Notes under the pieces: generated by a model
Database searches by the model: none
What the model was told of the DNA's origin: nothing
Seen by the model: only the letters and a program-made list of their open reading frames with translations
From: Eumeta japonica
Taxonomy: Eukaryota > Arthropoda > Insecta > Lepidoptera > Psychidae
Assembly: GCA_005406025.1 (NCBI GenBank)
Contig: BGZK01001222.1
Location: 62,001 to 126,000 of the forward strand
DNA: 64,000 nt
Direction: 5' to 3'
Shown here: one piece after another, positions 12,431-23,559 of the stretch
Layout of the letters: every line of letters starts with the position of its first letter
Numbering within the stretch: the first letter of the stretch is position 1
Made by a program: the position numbers and the translations under genes

Positions 12431-12671
12431 CTAATAAATGCACTGAAGGTAATCCTAAAAACAATTGAAATGTATTCTGTCAACGTTTCTATTAACCTAT
12501 ATAGTAGTTCTTCTAAGATATCTTCCATGTACAGAATGTTTATCTCTACTCTTTTTTATGTATACAAATTCGTCTTTATTTCAATTATCTAGTAACGGTT
12601 CAAACAATTGCTATTATTACTTAGACAACCCGGATAATACATATCGTTAATAACATTTATTTGACACATTT

Positions 12672-12926
12672 TTTGTAACAATTATGGCAGTAAATAGATC
12701 GCCAACATACTTCATCAATATCGCGATTGACTACATAAATAAGTGTCTACTAAAATATAGTATTTGCTCTAAAGTTTGTATAATCGGTGATTTTAACATC
12801 GTATTAACACTCTGTCAACGAAATTCGCACCGCTTGGATCGAGCCTATGAAAAACAAAATAAACGACGGGAATTATTTACAAATAATCTATCACTACTGC
12901 TTTCTGCTTTCTTACTAATTTACTAG
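12672..12926 (+). pseudogene. Fragment of a LINE endonuclease domain
   Basis: The frame contains MAVNRSPTYFINIA near its start and KVCIIGDFNIVLTL in the middle. The spacing AVxRSP...CIIGDFNI is that of the apurinic-like endonuclease of jockey/CR1-type LINEs, where GDFN includes a catalytic-site Asp and Asn. Nothing recognisable follows, so this is an isolated scrap. It is not the same copy as the jockey element at 18.6-21.9 kb. Confidence 0.5.
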
Positions 12927-13029
12927 TAGAAAAAAATAGGGAGCCCTCAATCTTAGGGTCGGTTTTAAAAGTATAAAGACATGTTCATTCATTTAAAAGA
13001 TTGCCCGAGTTGAACTTATGAATTTATTG

Positions 13030-13225
13030 TTCTCGTGCATCTCCGGCGTGCCGGGGAGTCGGGACGCTCGTCCTGGCCAAATCGGCGGCGGCCGCCGGCG
13101 CCCGCTGGCTTAATTGGCCGCCGACCAACTTCCAAGACGAGAGCCGCTGCGGGCTCCTAGGAGAAGCGGACAAGCCAAAAGTGTGGAATTTGCTTCTTGC
13201 CTCTGCTACTTGTATCGTGTAATGG
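13030..13225. promoter_or_regulatory. GC-rich island 2
   Basis: Abrupt GC-rich block (GGCGGCGGCCGCCGG at its core) with GGCTTAATTGGCCGCCG inside, flanked by AT-rich DNA. Candidate conserved non-coding element only; the minus-strand frame 13024-13236 has low-complexity composition and is not supported as an exon. Confidence 0.3.
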
Positions 13226-13258
13226 TGTTGAAACAAATTTGAAATATCATGTATATTA

Positions 13259-13684
13259 GGTCGGGGAAAAGGTTTTTTAAAAAATATACAAATTCAAGAT
13301 AATTTTTCATTATATTTTATTTAGAGTTCGGTTTCATTATGTTTCAATAGAGCATGCCAAATTAGTACACGACTCGTTAGATGTGTTCCAGTGAGTTCGT
13401 GTGAGATCCAAATATCGAGCTTTTTTGTCTATTTATTCAAAAGGGTCAAAACTGTGCTGTGGTCAATCCCCGGCCCTTTAGCTATGTTGTACGATCTAAT
13501 ATGGTGTTCTTGCTCTACTTGTTCCACAATGGCTTGTGGAACAATTAGAGTAGAGCATTTAACTTTATCCGTAACTGGTCGACCCTCTCTCTGGTGGACC
13601 TGTTACGATGAACTTCACTCTCGAGATTCATCTTTGACATTAAAATTAGCGGACTGAAAAAGCTTGAACCAGTTTTATGCTACT
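13259..13684 (-). mobile_element. Internally deleted mariner element (family A)
   Basis: Minus-strand translation between 13680 and 13345 gives blocks of a mariner transposase N-terminal half: FNVKDESRE, REGRPVTDKVKC, VEQVEQEHHIRSYNIAKGPG, IDHSTVLTLLNK, KKLDIWISHELT and LLKHNETEL. Directly after the last block the sequence jumps to the transposon's far end (TATCTTGAATTTGTA on that strand, then the terminal CCTTTTCCCCGACC next to a TA at 13257-13258). The whole catalytic half is therefore missing. The other end, near 13684, is cut off by the neighbouring repeat. In-frame stops and frame changes confirm it is dead. Confidence 0.85.
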
Positions 13685-14405
13685 TTTACCGGGGAGGTTC
13701 TCAATTCGACGGTATTCTTTATTTTTTTATGTTTGTTACTTCAGAACTTTCGACTGGATGAACCAATTTCGAAGATTCTTTTTTTGTTCGAAAGCTGGTG
13801 TTTCCCGTGTGGTTCTATTTCAATTTTGTCCAATTCTGACAATGTCATCCATGAGAAAACCACACAAGTCTTAAATTTGCATTAAGAATGTACACGACAA
13901 ATGGACGAATAACTCAATATCACGCCAATCGATTACGACAATGCTTTTTTTTATAAGAAATGGTGTACTTCAAGGGTAGTTTGATTAGAGTTTGGTTAAG
14001 TTCTGATTATAGGATCCATGACAAAGTAACGGAACTCTTCAATTCTTAGGAACAAATTAACGATACTCGGCCGAATCTTTGATAGGCAATCTAGATATTT
14101 GAATCACCTACCATAACATCGTTATGGTCAAGTAATTGTCGTAGTCGAATATGATGATAAATGGAATTCCTTAACAGATTACAGTAAAGATGCGATCTAT
14201 GAGCAGCATGTTTAGTAGGTCTATCTATATTCATACAAATTAGTTAGTGTACTTCAGATTCACTAAAAATCAATAAATAAACAAAAATTTTGACAAAAAA
14301 AAAAAATCGACTTCAAAACAAAAACTATTCCAAAACAAATTAATATGCACTAAAAAGTAAAAAAAAATAATTGATTATTATTATGCGAAGTCGGTTTTTT
14401 TTCGT
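13685..14405 (+). repeat. Dispersed lepidopteran repeat with GAAGTCGGTTTT end
   Basis: Starts GGGGAGGTTCTCAATTCGAC and continues with ATGTTTGTTACTTCAGAACT, GAACCAATTTCGAAGATTC, AAGGGTAGTTTGATTAGAG and GGATCCATGACAAAGTAACG, closing with a pair of inverted motifs, AATCGACTTC near 14306 and GAAGTCGGTTTTTTTT near 14388. The order of these blocks matches a long non-coding repeat I know from many Lepidoptera. Two short overlapping plus-strand frames at 13664-13885 are accidental. Confidence 0.7.
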
Positions 14406-15774
14406 TAAAATTTTTCGCGGTTTTGTCGCATTTTTTCCTTTTTTGTAATAAAACTTCAAAATGTATCAAATTTATACGTTACATTCATTTATTTGGTGGA
14501 CAGAAAAATGGCGGAACCTCGTTCTTACGTATTATTTTTCTTTTTTTTAAATGTCATTTATTTAATGGTATCAAAACTAGACCGATACAAACAGTACAAG
14601 CAAAGAGATTTTACTGAAACTTTTACTTATAAAATACGGAAAAACTTTTTCCCCAATAATATAATGCTATCTCGGAAACGACCTTAGTGTTTTCAATGAT
14701 TTCTTTTATTTTAATGGAAGTTTGGGACTTAAGTTTGTCGACATAGGTGTATTCCCTTGGAAAAAGATCTGTACAACGGTTGAACCTGCGGGCCATCTCA
14801 AAAATTTTCTGCTATGATGTTCATAAATGTGTCTTTTAGCTCCCTAGGCGTCTCCAATCCCTGCGGACTGAAGACACGTATTAATAACATATATTTTGGT
14901 ATATACAACTTACAGTCGTGTGCATACTTGTCGGCCTCTGTTACGTGTATTTGCTGCGTGCACACCAGTGAATGTATAGATGTACATATATTCGCTGCTA
15001 CAAATGCTGGCTAAGCGCAACAAGTCATACTTACTACTACAAATATAATTTTAACGTTAGACGTCACGTGACCATGTCGCTTACGCCTTACATAAAATTA
15101 CTCCTCATCCAAAACTGCTTATAGAATTTCTTCTAAGAAGAACTTCAAAAACGACTAAAGAGTGTTAAAACTTGTCACACCTTAAGCAATCTAACTATTT
15201 GCAAATAAAAACAACAAAAATGTAGATCGTCAATTTTGTAAACACCTATGATATTTATATTATGATTATTTATAAAAAAACAAATGGTTTTGTATAAAAT
15301 TAAAAATTCGCAGCAATTTGCAAATACAAAAGCGTGTTACGTTATTTGTTTAATCGATCAATATAGTTAATAACCCATGCATAGGACACTTTTTCTCCGA
15401 AATTGGGGCATAAACCAGATCGGGAAAATCTCGGCTTTGGATAATGGGGCCGAGTTCACGTCCTCAAAGGAGAACGATAAGCTTATCATTAAAGTTAGAT
15501 TGTAATATTACACTCAAATAAAAATACTAAGTATTAAATTTTCGTTAAACAACTTAAACAGCATGGGCTGAAACTTTTGATTTTCTCACTAAAATCGTCT
15601 ATACATATATGCCTTAAATAGGCAACTATTGCATAAATTTATTAGATGTTATTAGATGCCGTTATAACGCTCGAGCGATGATCTCAGCGTAGAACCATTC
15701 GCTTACATTTTAGCTTTGAAGGTCCTATCGCATCTTCGGTCGGACTATAAAATAAGAATTTCTTTTTACAATCG
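14406..15774. other. AT-rich, no confirmed gene; possible fossil coding scrap
   Basis: No gene. On the minus strand around 14790-14870 short stretches such as LETPRELKDTFMNIIAENF and MARRFNRC look protein-like but lie in different frames and match nothing I can name. Confidence 0.4.
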
Positions 15775-16010
15775 ATCACGCTCGACCACTCAAAAAGGTC
15801 AGCCGGGCTGTCGTTGTCCTCGCGAGCCGCGCTATTTAGCCTTAACCACATAGGACTGTTACAATTCGGCCGGCGCGGCCTGGCGTGCCTCCAAATAAGG
15901 TGACCGCGGGCGACGACGCGCGCCGCCGACTGCTCACATCCGCCGTCCCCGGCAATTTCCGATGCTGGCTGGACTTTGGGCGCCGGCAGGGAAGCGAGCG
16001 CCTTTAAATG
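15775..16010. promoter_or_regulatory. GC-rich island 3
   Basis: GC-rich block with CGGCCGGCGCGGCCTGG and GCGCGCCGCCGACTGC cores in an AT-rich setting, framed by CCACTCAAAAAGGTCAGCC and CGCCTTTAAATGTTCAC. No open frame with protein-like composition. Candidate conserved non-coding element. Confidence 0.35.
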
Positions 16011-17780
16011 TTCACTGTTTACTCGGAGAATAGTTTCTTAACTGAATCAATTCTTTTGTGAAGAAAGAGATTTTGAAGTAATAGGTAAAAACGATTTCGA
16101 AGCTTTATTTATACGAGATATTCTTAGTTAAATTAAAAAAAAAATCTTTATTTTATAACTTATTGAATTATACTCGAAATAAGCATATTTTTAGCGAATT
16201 CACACTTTACAACTCATTCTGAAGGCAATTTTCCCGCAAGAAAAACGAAAAGAAAATTAAGGGTTGTTTTTTTCTCATTTTATTATACGTAACCAAAATA
16301 AAACAAAACTATTATGGAATAAAATAGACCGATACAAAGTCGAGCTGGTTAGGTCTTCAATATATTAGGAAATTATATAATACCTTTTTTACTGTTTGTT
16401 TAAGAATGTTCTAAAATTTATATAAGGTTAAATATTGTATATCTATAAGGTCTTAAAGTATAAGGCGATGGATAAATTTACATGAGAACGCAATGATTAT
16501 TGTGCGTATTAATTAATACGCATATCGACTGATCCTGAAATTAAAACAACGGGTATGTGTATACATAATAAATACTTTTTCCTTTCAAATGTCCCCTAAT
16601 TAAATGTTTTTTCGCTAATGAAATATAAGTAGCTAGGAAGTTTTTGAAACGTATCAATTAAGGTGGAAAGTCACATAAGGAAGTAGCTCAAGGGAAAGAC
16701 TTTATCAAACATTACTAAGTGGAAATAATCACTTTCTGTACAGAGTAATGAGGTCAATAATTACATGAAACATTTGAATTTTTTTTCTACTCCCATTCGA
16801 AATGTTAATGGGCGACTTACTCAATATTTAACTTTGTTCGATCTTTTTTTTGCACCTTATAATTACTGCATCGTTATATAATAGCTTAGTTATTCATTTT
16901 TCTCTACCAAATGTCTATTAAAAAATGCTGTGACTGACTTACACCCAGTTTAACAAATTACAAGTAGTCTTGGTTTGTGAGCTTGTTATTGCAAATTAGA
17001 TATTCTTTATATTAGAGATAAACGGTACCCTAAAGAAAGAAAGGTCCTGGGCTATCTGTGACTGACATTGGCTTGCTATATTCCAGACACGATCTGAGCT
17101 ATTTAGCCAAAGACTCGTGCAGTTGATAGTATTCTACAAATGGATCTGTGGAAAAAAGCTATATATATATATATGAATACGGTACATAATCTTGAAATAC
17201 TTGGTAACAAATAAATATATGATCTCTGGGAAAGCTTATGCAATGGTTCTCTTTACTCGGTTCCCCGACATAGAGGAGGATATTATATTTATCAGTCTAT
17301 ATATGTATGCATGTTTGTTCCTTTGCGGTGCTCTATAAATCAAACGAGTCAGCTAGTTTTGACACTTTTTACCTAAAACTATGTATCTTAATCTTGTGAG
17401 TGTCAGCAAAAATACGACTGAAATCAAAATTCGATATGGCGACAATAAGACGCCATACTGCGAAAAAAAATTAAAATCAACGAACTAGGTCAAGTAGAAT
17501 AAAAACGAATAGGTCTTTGAATATCATCTTTAGGTTTCTTTAATCATTTTATGTTGTCAATTACCATTTAGGATCTATAAAGATTGAGAGAAAAATAACC
17601 TAAATAAAAATAAATAAGTAATGAAATAGGTACACTACCAGTAGTAATTAATTGATAGCAATATATTGGTAAAAGATTCACGATTGTTACAACAATATAC
17701 GACAATGACATGCCAGAAAGCAATCGAGGATACTGTTAAAACAGTACTAAAAAGTATTTATGAAAAAATCACTGTATATA
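16011..17780. other. AT-rich, no gene seen
   Basis: Nothing codes here. A perfect palindrome GCGTATTAATTAATACGC is at about 16504-16521 and a short (TA)n run at 17160-17174. The stretch 17270-17500 has old-repeat texture (TGTATGCATGTTTGTTCC, AATCAAACGAGTCAGCTAG) without an identified family. Confidence 0.45.
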
Positions 17781-17784
17781 AATG

Positions 17785-17985
17785 AACCGATGGAAAGAAA
17801 ATGGATGTAAAAAATAATCCAATCCAAAAAAATAAATATTTGCAGGCGGAAATATACATGTAGCAAGTCGCAGCGAGAAAGGACACGCGAATTTGGTGCC
17901 TCCGAAATATCTACCGTATTTGATTCAATGATTTTTTACATCAATTTAGTTTCCATCTTTTAAGTTCACTTTCACGCGGTCGGAG
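17785..17985 (+). mobile_element. Foldback MITE, family M (copy 1)
   Basis: Its interior (CATGTAGCAAGTCGCAGCGA, TTGGTGCCTCCGAAATAT, GATTCAATGATTTTTTACAT) matches the element at 22873-23084. The right end TTCCATCTTTTAAGTTCACT followed by CACGCGGTCGG matches the right terminal repeat of the 46.6 kb copy. The left terminal repeat is degraded. Confidence 0.75.
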
Positions 17986-18557
17986 TTTTTTTTAATTTTC
18001 TGATTTATATTTAACATACGAACGATGAAAAACAACGAAACAATAACAAACTTCTTCTTAGAAGAAGTTTGTTATTGTTGTAAGTAATTATTTCATAACA
18101 ATTTACCACTTTTCAGTAGTAAAATAGGTAACAAATAAATTAAAAGAGTTGATATTGAAAAAGTACAAAATACCACGTGAATTCAATTCGATTTAAGATC
18201 TCTCTTTATCTCGATTCGATCGAGTATTCGAAATTGGTTCATCATATATTGCGTATGGTTCTAAAGAACATATAAAGTAAAAGGCCGGAGAGCCTCGGCG
18301 CAGTACTTGTCCAAAAGATAGCCATTTTGTCACTGTTACTGTCGACTTATTCCTTTTTATTTGCACGTTTTATTACAAGTTTTATTGAACGACATCTCAA
18401 CGGCACAGCATGACGAGGCATACAATGTATTATGCCATATTTTGACAACATTCAAAAATAAATTGGGGACTTATTAAATATTTGTTTGTAATTAATATTT
18501 TGTATTACATATTTTTTTGTTACGACTAAACGAACAGATTTTAAATACAAACGGGCT
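17986..18557. other. No gene; includes a perfect 17-bp hairpin
   Basis: AT-rich. The only structure is the inverted repeat listed next. A minor region 18280-18330 (AAAGGCCGGAGAGCCTCGGC) is locally GC-rich. Confidence 0.45.
18041..18077. repeat. Perfect short-loop inverted repeat, 17-bp arms
   Basis: Left arm 18041-18057 (CAATAACAAACTTCTTC) is the exact reverse complement of 18061-18077, with a 3-base centre TTA. Not part of any repeat I recognise. Confidence 0.95.
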
Positions 18558-18612
18558 AAGCGCGTGTCGGGTCACGCGCACTGTAAAGTTCCGTAACTTC
18601 CTGTTAAATTCA

Positions 18613-21600
18613 TATTTAGAATATCTTTATTTTCTAGGTTATAATATAACACTTGAAATGCATCATAACATTATGATATAAAGAATTTACACGTTTTTTA
18701 TTGTTAATTTTTTTTTAAATTACCACACATTCGTTATCCCTTAAGAAGAACGAGCAAGGAACTTGAGGGTAGCTCTTTTCAGACCAAAATTAGAACTACA
18801 ATCATAAATAAAACTATTATAAGGAAAACAAAACTGTAAAAAATCGAGCTCGTTATATCCATTTGTCCTCTAAATATTCAGATTGTATAATCTTTTGTGC
18901 ACTGTTTGCTTAATAAATACTTTGAATTTGAATAATGATAAATTTCGCATATCCACAGAAATCTTTTTGAACATGTGCCCTTTAAATGAATTTGTGATCC
19001 TATACAATTGACTAACACGTAAACACAGTTTATTTTTATTTCTAGTATAGTTTTATTTATATTATGTCTATTACTACTTTTATTGAAAAAATCAAAATTA
19101 TTTCTTACCAATATTAAATTTCGGTAATTAAACTGTCATGCTACGCTTAAAATTACAATTTCTTTAAATTTATTTTTAAAAGAAACACGAAGATCTAGCC
19201 CGTAAATTGCGCGATTTGCTCGCTTTTGTAGGACAAAAGTTACGTGAACATCCGCAGCATGTCCCCAAAGCACGATGCTATATGACATCAAACTGTGAAA
19301 ACAACCAGAATAACCTAATCTAATGGTTTAGATAGTAGACAAATTTCTTATCTTTTAAATTGCAAATGCAGCAGAGACGAGCCTATTCGTCAAATCACCG
19401 ATATGAGGATCCCATTGAAGCTTATTATCTAAAGTAACAACCAGGAATACAGTAATGTCAATAAGCTCTAGTTACTCGTTATAGTACAAGTTCCATTTTT
19501 CACATTCGGGAATGAGAATTTCACACATTTTATTTTCTTCCTATTAAGAAGTAAATTATTATTATTTTAATAATAATTCATTGCAGTAAACCATTTTTGA
19601 ATTTTGGAGATATTAATGTCAAGACAGTTATAATCGAATTGTTAACTTTAAACTTTGAATAATAAAAAATAGGATCAGTTTGCATCCGCAAACAGTACTA
19701 CTAGTTTCCAAATATTTTAAACCAGGTTAGGTAAGTCATTAATATAAATTGAAAACAGAAACGGACCAAGATTAGATCCCTATAACACTCCCATGCATAT
19801 AATGAATTCAGACAATCTCATTTCATTGACATTAAGTCTCTGAATCCTATTAGTCATAAGGTCCAGAAGGTTGAGTGCACAGTAGCTCTATAATGATGTA
19901 GTTTTGTGATCAGTGTTTCGTGATTTACACAGTCAAACGCCCTGGAGAGATCACAAAACAGGCCTATCGCATTCCGTTTTTTCTTCCAAGCTCCAAAATT
20001 TTTTTCAACAAGCTTAACATCGGCATCCATACTTAAGCGACTCCGTGTGAAGCCGAAGTGTTTTTGGGACATTAAATTATTACTATAAAAATGTAGTACA
20101 AATTGATTTAGAATCAACTTTTCAGAAATTTTACTTAATATTGGCAGTAGAGATGTAGATCGAACGTTAGTGGGATTCGATTTACTACCGCCTTTGAATA
20201 TGTGAACAACTTTTCTTTCTTTCGTCAGATCAGGAAAAACGCCATCATCCAAACGTTTATTAAAGACAAACGTCAAATGTGGTGCAATACAATCAATAAC
20301 GGAGTTTACAGTTGTAACTGAGAGACCATGGATATCAACAGTCTTTTATATCCAAAGACTCAAACGCCTTAATTATGTCTTTTGAATTTACATATTTAAA
20401 TTCTAAATTAATGTGAATAGGTGGAATATTTTTCCTTAGTTAGGATTTAGAAAGAACGGGAAATGAATTGAAAGATTTGGAAGTCAAAATTGGAATGTCA
20501 GAAAAAAATATTTCAAAGGCTTCGGCAATTTTTATGTCTTTTTTTGAATTTCATCACTTCTTTTAAGTTGTTTCCAATTTCATTAAAACCATTGTCGTTG
20601 TTTATGACGCTCCAAGTTATTTTCATCAAATTTTTACAATCATATATTTTATTATTTATTTTTGTTTTAGCCGTGATACAAACACGTTTAAAATTTTTTG
20701 AGTTGTTTCTAACAAGCTAATCTCTCGGTTTTATTATATGTCCTTTTGTCATACAATCTTTTCCTACTAATGTGCATTCACACTGTTGCCCAATCACTGA
20801 ACGATAATGACTCATTTACTTTAATAATTCTTGTTTGAAAAATATTCTTGCATCCCTCTGTTATTATATGAAATTTGCAGTTTTTTAACTGCCAGGAATT
20901 GTCACAGCATTGTAGTTTCGGAATCCTCTGCATGATACATTTTAAGAATTCCACCAACAGTTTTTCATTCATTGGAATGCACTTCACAACTTTTTTTAGC
21001 TTTTTTCTAACAGGTAGTTTAAAAGACGCTAGTGGACCACTTCGGTCTGATTTTTAATTATTGATAATATATTTCTGAAGTGGTTCGATATTTATATAAA
21101 TATTATCAAGACACGTCTTAAATACAGACTTGATTCTTGTAGGATCCAAAAAGAGTTTTGACAGATTACAAAACCCAAAGAACTAAAAAATCTACCACTG
21201 TGATTGGTGACATCCAATAAGCTTACATTAAAGACTCCACATATTACGATGTATTTGTATTTATCACTTATCTTACACAAGGCTCGATCCATAATCGATT
21301 CAAACAACTAATTAGAAGAATGAGATACGCTCATCACAATAAGTCGTTCGAGTTCCACGTAGGCTATCTCCACAACCCGATGAGCAGAGAGGTCCACAAT
21401 ATCAGTTCTTTCCTTCAATTATAGATTACTACTGATAAGAATGAAGGAACCACCATGTGATGATTTTTTTCTGCTGCAGGAAAACCTATTGATAAGGAAA
21501 GCCAAAGAGAAAATCAACGTTCTTGAGCCGTTGCTTCATAATAATACATAGTGTATCAATATTGGCACTGTCCAAGAACAGCTCAACTTACAACTCCTTA

Positions 21601-21945
21601 ATATTCATGCTCCGAATATTATGATGCACCAGGTTGAGAATAATTGATGATTTAAATTATTGTTTCTAATCATTACATTAGGGCTAAATTGACCCAATAG
21701 TACTTTATTCGATAATATACTAGAACTACTCTCTACTTTCTTAACAATTAATTAATTAAAATTTAGAGGGCAATAGTCTGCAAATTCCTTTTGCCGAGAA
21801 AACCCTGTTTATTTTGGATTACTAAGTTAGGGTCTCTCTCTATTGATGCAGCTCATTTAAATCCATAGAGCTCCGCACTTCTACGGCGTCTCTAGATCCA
21901 ATCAAATATCAGTCACTCTTATAACTACACTGTTGTATTCACAGT
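18613..21945 (-). mobile_element. Jockey-type LINE insertion, decayed
   Basis: Minus-strand non-LTR retrotransposon inserted in a family N copy. In order from its 5' side: an opening region near 21600-21400 (LELFLDSANID-like, HGGSFILISSN, VVEIAYVELERLIVMSV), endonuclease remains at 21090-21307 (KYKYIVICGVFNVSLLDV), reverse transcriptase at 19720-20276, and the jockey C-terminal region at 18878-19650. The 3' untranslated part faces left (18613-18870). Outer limits are set by where the host element breaks off, so they are good to perhaps 30 bases on the left and less on the right. Multiple frameshifts and stops. Confidence 0.85.
18878..21660 (-). pseudogene. Jockey-type endonuclease/reverse transcriptase pseudogene
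   Basis: Would have made the target-nicking endonuclease and reverse transcriptase of a LINE. The longest intact piece is 140 residues at 19854-20276: DGVFPDLTKERKVVHIFKGG, then STSLLPILSKISEKLILNQF, then FGFTRSR and LFCDLSRAFDCVNHETLI (RT motif A with its Asp). Beyond it, motif B survives as G-V-L-stop-G-S-N-L-G-P (near 19785), and motif C reads VLFADA near 19681-19697, so the second catalytic Asp of the usual FADD is an Ala. The endonuclease motif GDFN is GVFN (near 21226), again losing an Asp. The C-terminal part reads HIASCFGDMLRMFT and, in another frame, RNNFDFFNKSSNRHNINKT. Clearly dead by point mutation and frameshift. Confidence 0.88.
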
Positions 21946-22872
21946 ATATAAGGACTTTGAAAGAGGATTTTCATTTAATATTATGAACCTGTAAAATGTG
22001 TTCTTCGGTAAATGCCTAATAATGTCTAAAACGGGTCCACATAAGATAGGTGTGAAAGATGTTACGATTTTATGCTTCCATAAGTTTACATGCTTCATAA
22101 CTATATATTTACTACTTATTTTATACAACCAACAAGATCATTTAAGTAATTTTCAATGCAATTTGTATGAAATTTTTCTTTTTAATGCTCGAAGTGTATT
22201 TTACAAGTCGGCCAACTGTTACTCGTTAAGTTGTGATACCTACTCAGCTGTGATAGTTTTCCCTTTTTTACTTTGTAAATGCTACTTTATTTAACATATT
22301 TAAGAATAGCCATTTATTGTTGGGTACGGGAGGCACAGGACTTTAATAGAATTTGATGTTTTAATGCTTTATATTTCGCTAACGGACCCTTTAAACAAAA
22401 AATGAATTTTAATGGCCTACAATGTTTTTTTTAATAAGTTATTCAGCGATACCCCACAACAAGAGGTAGACAAGAAAATAAATTAAACCCCAATTTGCGT
22501 GTAGGAAAGCCATCCTAAATTTTTTTTTGGTATAACTTTATTTTATCATTTTGCCAGTATGGTTAATACGTATACTCGTACCAAATTACAGCTTTCTTGT
22601 ACTAAGAGTCACTGAGCTAAGCCGCAGACAGACAACGCAGGCAGACTGACGCAGAAGACGAAACTATAAAGGTTCCTTGTTGATCACGGAATTCCAAAAA
22701 TAAAACAGGATTACAGACACATTGTATTTTATTAGTATGAAAAAATTGCGAAATCTTCATATCAAATGTAATTTTTGTTATACAAAAATCTTGAATATTA
22801 TGAGAGAATGGTGTGCGTAAAATTATTCTTTTTATTTTGACTACCTTCACAGCAGAATACATTATAAAAAAA

Positions 22873-23084
22873 CGACGTAGAAGTTAACTAAAAAGATGGA
22901 AAATTTGATGTGAAAATCATCCTATCAAATATGGCAAATATTTGCATTCAAAGACACTCATGTAGCAAGAGTCGCAGTAAGTGAGGAATTTCGTGCCTGA
23001 GACTGCTAATATTTGTCGTATTCGATTGAATAATTTTTTACATCATTTGGGTTCCATCTTTTTAGTTCGCTTTTACGCAATCAG
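22873..23084 (+). mobile_element. Foldback MITE, family M (copy 2)
   Basis: Left terminal repeat GTTAACTAAAAAGATGGAA (22883-22901) pairs with right terminal repeat TTCCATCTTTTTAGTTCGC (23052-23070), with weaker pairing continuing outward to CGCAATCAG at 23084. Interior shared with the 17.8 kb copy (CATGTAGCAAGAGTCGCAG, TTGAATAATTTTTTACATCA). No coding capacity; presumably mobilised by an unrelated transposase. Confidence 0.85.
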
Positions 23085-23161
23085 TTTTTTTCAAATATCC
23101 TTATATTTAATACTTTTTAGGTTGGTATGTTTTATATATATATTCTAATTAACGGTGAATA

Positions 23162-23221
23162 AAATATGATGAAAAATTATCTTGAATTTAAACAAATTCA
23201 AGATAATTTTCCATCATATTT
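23162..23221. mobile_element. Hairpin made of two inverted mariner ends
   Basis: Arms 23162-23189 and 23194-23221 are 28 bp each with one mismatch and a 4-base loop (AAAC). Each arm is the subterminal sequence of the family A mariner (compare AAATTCAAGATAATTTTTCA at 13291-13310). It is a minimal foldback derivative of that transposon rather than an independent structure. Confidence 0.85.
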
Positions 23222-23374
23222 CATCATATTTTATATACACAAAATAGAAAAAAAAACTTTTAACATTAAAATCAATGTTCGTTCTCTCACTACAACTCAA
23301 AAACACTTAACGGATTTAGTTGATTCCTTTTTTGTTGTGTTCGTAATTGTCAGGGCAAAGCATTTAAGAAACAA

Positions 23375-23525
23375 AATAATTCTTTTCTATCTGTCTGACT
23401 ATCTGTTTATCTGCAATATCTTTGGAACAGCTGAACCGATTACGATGCGACTTTCACTAAGAGGAGTTTACGGAATTATACTAAGGGTACTTTCATCTCA
23501 GAAATGTTTAGGGTTCTTGCCTGAA
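23375..23525 (+). repeat. Helitron-like dispersed repeat fragment
   Basis: CTATCTGTCTGACTATCTG followed by GGAACAGCTGAACCGATTAC and GCGACTTTCACTAAGAGGAG is the leading part of a common lepidopteran repeat in which 'gaaccgatt' is a hallmark. A 121-codon frame at 23166-23531 covers it and the preceding hairpin and is not a gene. Confidence 0.5.
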
Positions 23526-23559
23526 AATTAAAAATTCTTATAAATGGAATAATTAAAGT

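Larger units (their letters stand above)
18558..22695 (+). mobile_element. Family N non-autonomous element (copy 1), split by a jockey LINE
   Basis: The 5' tip (GCGCGTGTCGGGTCACGCGC, then GTTCCGTAACTTCCTGTTAAATT) is at 18558-18612. The rest resumes at about 21946 with ATAAGGACTTTGAAAGAGG and runs to the 3' tip GGTTCCTTGTTGATCACGGA near 22671-22690. Joined across the gap, the parts are collinear with the copy at 35.02-37.20 kb (shared blocks: AATGTCTAAAACGGGTCCAC, TACTTATTTTATACAACCAA, AGACAGACAACGCAGGCAGA). The intervening DNA is a LINE insertion. No open reading frame survives; family N carries no recognisable transposase. Confidence 0.8.

Noticed and set aside
13664..13885. Overlapping 73- and 65-codon plus-strand frames
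   Set aside because: They fall in a well-known style of non-coding dispersed repeat.
14790..14870. Minus-strand protein-like pieces (LETPRELKDTFMNIIAENF, MARRFNRC)
   Set aside because: Two short pieces in different frames with no family match; too little to call a pseudogene.
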